IMG/VR virus record: IMGVR_UViG_3300037189_018569
Span: 1-20,226 of that record
Origin: a virus
DNA length: 20,226 nucleotides
Reading direction: 5' to 3' (one strand)
Of the stretch, positions 15,454 to 20,226 are shown piece after piece. Made by a program: the position numbers and the translations under genes. The notes beneath the pieces were generated by a model, which worked only from the letters and a program-made list of their open reading frames with translations, ran no database searches and had not been told where the DNA came from. Numbering within the stretch: position 1 is the first letter of the stretch; each line of letters starts with the position of its first letter.

Positions 15454-16286
15454 TTTTTTATTAATTTATTTAATTTATTTTCTAATTCACCAAATTTTAA
15501 ATCTATACTAGTTAATAAATTTTTATAAAATTTATTTAAAAATGGATCAAATTCTAAATCTAAATAATAAATTTTAAGATTTGGCAAATAGTTAGTAATT
15601 ATTAAAATCTCTTTATCTTTTTTAAATCTAGACTCAAGATCCTGCTCAACTGTTAGAATAATTTTTTGAGTAAAAATATTTCCATCTAAAATATGATCTT
15701 GTAAATTATTATTGAATTCAATAATTGAATAATTTTTAAAATTAAATATATTTTTGATTATGTTTGATTGCACTTTGATTTCTGAAATTTTAGAATAAAT
15801 ATGATCGATTAAGATTCTAGCTCCATGATTATTTATAAAATATGATCCTTTCTCTGGTGGCGAAGTATATTTTCCATTATTTATTATTGAAAATTTTATT
15901 TTAGAATCCTTGACCTCAACTACCCTTAAAATAGTTTTCTCATTCCAGCAAAAAATACCTTTTTCTGGATAAAATTCTTGCCCATCAAATACTTCACCTT
16001 CAATATTTAATATTTCACTATATTCTTTGAATTCGTATTCGTTATATCTTAGATCAATTTGATCATTTATTGATAAATCATTAGAAGGTTCAAATATATA
16101 TATCCTATTTTTTTCTTCTAATTTTTTAAAAGGTTTTTCTATAAAATATCTTTCAACTTCTTTTATATTAAAAATAGAGTGATCATCTTTGAATATAACA
16201 GATGAGTTTTTTGATATAGTACTATTAGATAAATTAGCGTTAACTAATATTTTATTATTATAAATAGAAGCGATTAAGTTATCCAT
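15450..16286 (-). CDS. Unrecognised tail-module protein
   Basis: I do not recognise this 278-residue protein. It is unusually rich in Ile, Asn, Lys and Phe, with mostly predicted beta stretches (RIYIFEPSND, TILRVVEVKDSKIKFSII, ARILIDHIYSKISEIKV). The C-terminal end is helical with heptad spacing (FYKNLLTSIDLKFGELENKLNKLI), possibly a short coiled coil for oligomerisation. There is no signal peptide or membrane segment. It lies 7 nt downstream of the tube-like gene at 16294-17136, so it is probably co-transcribed with tail genes and may be a structural or assembly protein. Its last 4 bases overlap the convergent gene ending at 15453. Confidence 0.6.
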   Translation of the reverse strand: MDNLIASIYNNKILVNANLSNSTISKNSSVIFKDDHSIFNIKEVERYFIEKPFKKLEEKNRIYIFEPSNDLSINDQIDLRYNEYEFKEYSEILNIEGEVFDGQEFYPEKGIFCWNEKTILRVVEVKDSKIKFSIINNGKYTSPPEKGSYFINNHGARILIDHIYSKISEIKVQSNIIKNIFNFKNYSIIEFNNNLQDHILDGNIFTQKIILTVEQDLESRFKKDKEILIITNYLPNLKIYYLDLEFDPFLNKFYKNLLTSIDLKFGELENKLNKLIKN

Positions 16287-16293
16287 TTAACTA

Positions 16294-17136
16294 TTATATA
16301 TAATATTTTAGTGATATTCTAGTATTTATAACGTTATCAGTTTTTAAATCAAAATCTTTATTTACTAAATAACCACTATTTAAGCTTATATTGCTTGATA
16401 AATTTGTATTATTTAAATTTTTAAGAGATATTAGTCCAGAATAATTAGTATTAGAATCCATCATAACATAATCAGAATAATTAAATAAAGTATTTAAATT
16501 GATCTCTTCTTTATTATAGAATACTCTATAAGGGTATGATTCGTCCATTCTATAAACAGCATTAATATCTGCTTTATAATCAAAATTAAAGTTTAATACT
16601 TCGCCAGATAAAGTGTCTAATATTAGATTATTATTTTCCCATAATTTAAATGAAAAATCTTCTGCGGCACTAGTATTTCTTCCAGTAATGCCATACTGAT
16701 CTAATTGCCAAGATGTATTATTACTTTGTAAATTAGTTATTAAATTTGGATTAAATCCAGATCCAGTACTATAAAATACAAATTCTAAATTATTTCTAAC
16801 TATACTATTTGGCACAACCTCAAAAGAATACGATCTTAAATATCCACTTTCAAATACGCCACTTCCAAAGCATAACGTGTAAAAATATTTTTGTCCACTT
16901 GGAGAGACTATATTATTTAAAAATATATTTTCTTTTGGTATTTCTGCTAAATAACTTAAAGCTATTGTGGTGGTTAGACCTTGAGATGCAATACTTCTGA
17001 ATGGTCTTTTGTCTCCAATTTTAAATGAAAAATCTAAATTTGGATTTATTGTTAATTTTATATTTTGGGCATTGAATTGATAGCCCGAATTATTTCCAGT
17101 TACAACAATTGGTAAATCTTTAAATGAATAAAACAT
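16294..17136 (-). CDS. Tail-tube-like minor tail protein (paralogue 2)
   Basis: The 280-residue beta-rich protein has its ATG directly abutting the upstream stop (TAAATG), implying translational coupling. Domain 1 contains IGDKRPFRSIASQGLTTTIAL and SGYLRSYSFEVVPNSIVRNNLEFVF, which line up with IGKRQAYYNQ... and GCFLDGFSFSVAPNTIVSAQ in the neighbour at 17137-17949 and with LGMESVTYHN... and NYRLGCSIGEIPQLSVTIN in the plus-strand gene at 14401. Domain 2 includes FDYKADINAVYRMDESYPYRVFYNKEEINL. The shared pattern suggests a common tail-tube-type fold that has diverged after duplication. Exact position in the tail cannot be told; a minor or distal tube protein upstream of M is likely. The family name is inference. 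Confidence 0.62.
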   Translation of the reverse strand: MFYSFKDLPIVVTGNNSGYQFNAQNIKLTINPNLDFSFKIGDKRPFRSIASQGLTTTIALSYLAEIPKENIFLNNIVSPSGQKYFYTLCFGSGVFESGYLRSYSFEVVPNSIVRNNLEFVFYSTGSGFNPNLITNLQSNNTSWQLDQYGITGRNTSAAEDFSFKLWENNNLILDTLSGEVLNFNFDYKADINAVYRMDESYPYRVFYNKEEINLNTLFNYSDYVMMDSNTNYSGLISLKNLNNTNLSSNISLNSGYLVNKDFDLKTDNVINTRISLKYYI

Positions 17137-17949
17137 TTAATAAAATTTAGTAAATCTTCTTCTAGTTGTTGTTACTCCATCTACAGCGCTACTTCCTTCT
17201 ATAGCAACATTTTGTGCGCCACTAATTTCTACAGAGTAGGTTGTTCCTGGACAACAAATAGCTTCTAATGAGAAATTAACATTTCTAGATTCTCCAGTAT
17301 ATAATATTCTTCTATACAAAGATTCATTCATTTCAAATTCTTCTGATGCACCATTGAATTTCACAGTCTTGGGTCTTCTGTAATTTAATACTTTAATTGG
17401 TAAATAAGATGGTTTAAAATTATAACTTATACCAAAAATATCGTCATATGATTCAATTTGATTTTGGTAATTATTTGGAGTCAAACTCATGCTTGTTCTT
17501 GATCCGTGCAGAAAATTTGCATTTAAATTTTGTCCATCAATGTAAGAACCAACTTGACCACTAGGAGGATTAAAAGTAAAAAATGAAGCTTGTGCGCTTA
17601 CGATTGTGTTCGGAGCCACACTAAAAGAAAAGCCATCTAGAAAGCAACCTGTATATCTTAACCCTCCAACATCAACATCACAGTTTGGAGCAACGTCTGT
17701 TAAATTACTTTTCATATTAGTAATTAACGCCTTAATTGGATCATCATTTTGAATATTATATTGAAGCGAAACGTTATGAATGACAACATCATTTGTTACT
17801 TGGTTATAATAAGCTTGTCTTTTTCCTATACTTTTTACAGGTGTTACGCTAGATGTACTAGAAAAAGTCACATTTGTTGCTGCTAGAGACCCCGTAACAT
17901 TATTAAAAATGAACCTAAGTGGGGTGTATTTAAAAGAATATATGTTCAT
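17137..17949 (-). CDS. Tail-tube-like minor tail protein (paralogue 3)
   Basis: The 270-residue two-domain beta protein contains FNNVTGSLAATNVTF and IGKRQAYYNQVTNDVVIHNVSLQYN near residues 15-65, then GLRYTGCFLDGFSFSVAPNTIVSAQASF (about 96-123), the strongest tube-like 'G..l..fsfs...n..v.a.asf' block in the window. Domain 2 carries LNYRRPKTVKFNGASEEFEM and SRNVNFSLEAICC, paralleling the second domains of its two paralogues. Several cysteines (NCDVDVGG, YTGCF, ICCPG) are unusual for an intracellular structural protein. It is followed without gap by the paralogue at 16294-17136 and preceded 17 nt upstream by the large gene at the right edge. Membership in the tail is inferred from fold and context. 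Confidence 0.65.
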   Translation of the reverse strand: MNIYSFKYTPLRFIFNNVTGSLAATNVTFSSTSSVTPVKSIGKRQAYYNQVTNDVVIHNVSLQYNIQNDDPIKALITNMKSNLTDVAPNCDVDVGGLRYTGCFLDGFSFSVAPNTIVSAQASFFTFNPPSGQVGSYIDGQNLNANFLHGSRTSMSLTPNNYQNQIESYDDIFGISYNFKPSYLPIKVLNYRRPKTVKFNGASEEFEMNESLYRRILYTGESRNVNFSLEAICCPGTTYSVEISGAQNVAIEGSSAVDGVTTTRRRFTKFY

Positions 17950-17966
17950 ATGACTATATTACACCA

Positions 17967-20226
17967 TTAAAATGGATTTACTCCAGAATTGGCCACCCCA
18001 AAGGTCCATTTATTCTGGTCAGCTCGAATATTAGTTGAATCTGTGGTAATTTGTATTCTAACGCCAGTAACATTATTTGCTAGGGATAAATCTTGAGTTA
18101 AAATACTAATTGTTGATAAAGTATCTATTAGACTTGAAGTTCCACCTCCTCTGACCAAAGCCGTCATAACTAATCTATCTGGTTCTGTACTATTAGGTTT
18201 AAATTTGACTCTAATTTTTCTTGTATAAGTTACTGGCACAATCCAATCAGTTGTCCAAGGCGCACTTCCACCAGCAGCAATATTGTCTGTAGAAGTCACA
18301 TACTCTACATAAAGATTAGTTAATAAATCATTTGGTCTTGCTATTACACTATAACTCCAAAATCCACAAGTAGATTCGTATGAAACAATTTCTGCTTTTA
18401 TAGTATCATAAGACTCAGTTTTATAAAAACAGTAAATTCCAACTCCAGGAGCTTGTATTACTGAATTATCAAAAGCATCATCGGTTATTTCTCCACAAAT
18501 AGTTGTATCATAAATTATAGCATTGGTGTCTGCTCGTCTAAAGATAATTCTATTTGGTACAGAAAATGTTCGAAAATTTATTAAAATCCATCCAGGATCA
18601 GATCCAACATAAGTTGTTCTGTAAGGATATTGAGTAGATGGATAAAGCCCTTCTACTTCTGGAAGCCAGGTATCAGATGCCGCAAAATTAGCCCTATTCC
18701 TTCCGTAAATTGGACAGGAATTAAATTCTCTATATACTCCTATATCTTGAGAAAGATTAAAATCTGCTAAATCTCTTGCCCCTGTTAATGTGCTTCCATA
18801 TCCATATCCATATCCAGTATATGGATTATATTGATAATTACAATTACAATCTTCTTTATAAGCGTTATGAACAGATTTTGAATCAGTTAATTCAAAACTT
18901 GATAATTTTCCAGCTACATTAATAACGCCATCGATATCAGTATTAAATACATAAAATCTTATAGGAGTATTTTTAGGTACAATTCCATCCCATGGAGTAT
19001 TTTTAAAATTGATAAAAGAATTGTAGTTACTATATATGTCGTAAAATGTCATATCCATTCTTGGGTTTATTTCTTTTAAAGAGCTGCTACTATTTAATAT
19101 AAATTGCCCAGAAGATAAAGTTCCACTTGTTCTTGGTAATGGCACTATATTCCAATAAAAATCTCCGTGTTCTCTTCCTTGTCCAACTTTTTGTAAACTA
19201 TAATCATCATAAGCAATTGGCCCTACTGTCACTCCTGCATTAATAGGAGGATATACATCATGCATTCTTTGAGATATTGGATTACCTTGTGTATCAGTTA
19301 ATACTTCAGAAACCGTTCCAACTGCTGGTCCATTTGTTGCTAAAATTCCAACTCCATTTGGACCATTCATTAGGGAGACTGCTGTCCCAGTATAAGCTAT
19401 AAATTCTATTGGAACAGAAGTAGCCCAAGTTGATCCTGTTGAAACGCAAATACCCAAACATTCGGAATTTATTAAAGTTGCAGTTCCAGTTGTAATACCA
19501 CTAGAATATATTTTATATCCATTTGCTAATGTAGTTCCAGAAAATCTATTTAATGTTGCAAATTGTGCTCCACCCCATGGATTGTTAAAGCTGGTCCACA
19601 CAGTTCCATTCTGACGATAGGCTGTTATATATGTAAGGGCTGGAGAAGTAGTGAAATCTGGAGTTGCAAGAAATTCTATGTATTCATTATCTGTACCAAA
19701 ATCATCATAAGATATTTCGTTTAGCCATATAGATTTTGTTTTTGGAGAAGTGGCTGTTCCAAAATATCCACTAAATGCATTTATGTTTCCTGGAGAACTT
19801 ATTGCTGTTTTATATACAGGATCCATTCTTAAAGAAGTATAAAGTGTAAGTCGTGGTCCGATTCCACTATACGCTACAGTATAAGGCGAGTACCATATTA
19901 CAGTTTGATTAGCTTCTGAGCCGCTTGTTATTACAAAAATTTGATTTGGATTATTTACCGAAATTCCTTGTGGAGCAATTAATCTATAATCAAATGGTGC
20001 AGGACCAAAATAAAAACTTTCTATAGCAAAATTTGAATCTGTTTTATTAAGTTCAGAAAAATTTACATCAATTCCGCAATATGCACAGTAGTCTATTTTC
20101 ATTGAATCATAATTATATATATAATTTGGAATATATTGTTGTTCTTTTCCCCAAAGTTGTTCGTATCCGTATTTTCGTTCGTAACCATATTTTTGTTCGT
20201 ATCCATATTTTTGTTCGTAACCATAT
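17967..20226 (-). CDS. Large beta-rich tail-module protein, N-terminus beyond the window edge
   Basis: The frame is open to the right edge; an internal ATG at 20102 would give 711 residues. I do not recognise the protein. It is rich in Thr, Ser, Gly, Tyr and Asn, with many short beta-like stretches and no transmembrane segment, as in extracellular or virion proteins. Visible features are DYCAYCGIDV (CxxC, just after Met20102), scattered cysteines (CNCNY, FNSCPIYG, TICGEI, TCGFWS), and a Tyr/Gly stretch YNPYTGYGYGYGS near residue 430 counted from Met20102. Upstream of Met20102 the same frame encodes tandem YGYEQK-type hexapeptides. Position upstream of the tube-like genes suggests a tail structural or appendage protein. 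No tape measure protein is visible in the window. Confidence 0.65.
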   Translation of the reverse strand, partial: YGYEQKYGYEQKYGYERKYGYEQLWGKEQQYIPNYIYNYDSMKIDYCAYCGIDVNFSELNKTDSNFAIESFYFGPAPFDYRLIAPQGISVNNPNQIFVITSGSEANQTVIWYSPYTVAYSGIGPRLTLYTSLRMDPVYKTAISSPGNINAFSGYFGTATSPKTKSIWLNEISYDDFGTDNEYIEFLATPDFTTSPALTYITAYRQNGTVWTSFNNPWGGAQFATLNRFSGTTLANGYKIYSSGITTGTATLINSECLGICVSTGSTWATSVPIEFIAYTGTAVSLMNGPNGVGILATNGPAVGTVSEVLTDTQGNPISQRMHDVYPPINAGVTVGPIAYDDYSLQKVGQGREHGDFYWNIVPLPRTSGTLSSGQFILNSSSSLKEINPRMDMTFYDIYSNYNSFINFKNTPWDGIVPKNTPIRFYVFNTDIDGVINVAGKLSSFELTDSKSVHNAYKEDCNCNYQYNPYTGYGYGYGSTLTGARDLADFNLSQDIGVYREFNSCPIYGRNRANFAASDTWLPEVEGLYPSTQYPYRTTYVGSDPGWILINFRTFSVPNRIIFRRADTNAIIYDTTICGEITDDAFDNSVIQAPGVGIYCFYKTESYDTIKAEIVSYESTCGFWSYSVIARPNDLLTNLYVEYVTSTDNIAAGGSAPWTTDWIVPVTYTRKIRVKFKPNSTEPDRLVMTALVRGGGTSSLIDTLSTISILTQDLSLANNVTGVRIQITTDSTNIRADQNKWTFGVANSGVNPF
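20136..20225 (-). repeat. Tandem 18-bp repeats encoding YGYEQK-type hexapeptides
   Basis: Five consecutive 18-nt units encode YGYEQK, YGYEQK, YGYERK, YGYEQL and WGKEQQ (reading N to C), and the array continues past the window edge. Most differences between the first four copies are at third positions in this frame (GGT/GGA, TAT/TAC), which supports the Tyr-Gly-Glu reading over the other two open frames. Confidence 0.85.

Noticed and set aside
15436-15460. ATTAATTTTTTATTAAT as a bidirectional terminator
   Set aside because: The stem is A/T only and very weak; in this base composition such strings are common.
14349-15460. Invertible DNA segment containing the plus-strand gene
   Set aside because: I found no matching inverted repeats at the two ends of the gene and no recombinase in the window.
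16809-17000. Plus-strand open frame inside the tube-like gene
   Set aside because: Antisense to a gene with paralogues and no independent support.
20111-20126. AATTATATATATAATT perfect palindrome as an operator
   Set aside because: It lies within the open frame of the right-edge gene, and A/T-only palindromes arise easily in this composition; too weak to call.

Overview
The window looks like part of an AT-rich genome of an uncultured tailed phage (or prophage) with a long, flexible, lambda-type tail. The evidence is the conserved tail-tip order M-L-I-J on the minus strand. At the left edge, a bacterial-type DNA polymerase III alpha subunit sits on the plus strand beside likely replication and recombination proteins. 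I see no tRNA or rRNA genes, CRISPR array, insertion sequence or integrase. Nearly every base is coding. Most starts lack a clear Shine-Dalgarno sequence and instead follow short A/T-rich stretches, so the host may initiate translation without strong SD pairing. The host cannot be named from this window.

Left arm (1-5795, plus strand): the C-terminal part of a DnaE-type polymerase, a small protein with an SSB-like acidic tail, a GT4 glycosyltransferase with an inserted zinc ribbon, a DUF4214-like segment and the first part of a GT9 (heptosyltransferase-like) domain, a second ORF carrying the rest of the GT9 domain, and a possible Rad52-like annealing protein. The replication genes plausibly work together on phage DNA. 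The glycosyltransferases could act on host surface glycans, on virion proteins or on phage DNA; the sequence does not say which.

Right arm (5797-20226, mostly minus strand, transcribed right to left): a large beta-rich protein open at the right edge, two tail-tube-like proteins, an unrecognised protein, then minor tail protein M, the Fe-S tail-tip protein L, tail assembly protein I, the very large tip attachment protein J, and a lectin-like fibre-tip candidate that overlaps J by four bases. One tail-tube-like gene (14401-15453) lies on the opposite strand inside this module. It is a divergent paralogue of the two neighbouring tube-like proteins and has a palindrome in its divergent promoter region.

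The most unusual feature is the N-terminus of J. A 130-residue Hint (intein-like) domain with all its self-processing residues sits in the 'KGAG/KGGR' linker but is followed by Lys instead of Cys/Ser/Thr, and then by 13 consecutive prolines. This suggests a self-cleaving domain, resembling bacterial intein-like domains, that may release or mature the tail tip. The tip proteins M and L also seem to carry related small carbohydrate-binding-like modules; in L the module is inserted between the two cysteine pairs expected to hold the Fe-S cluster.
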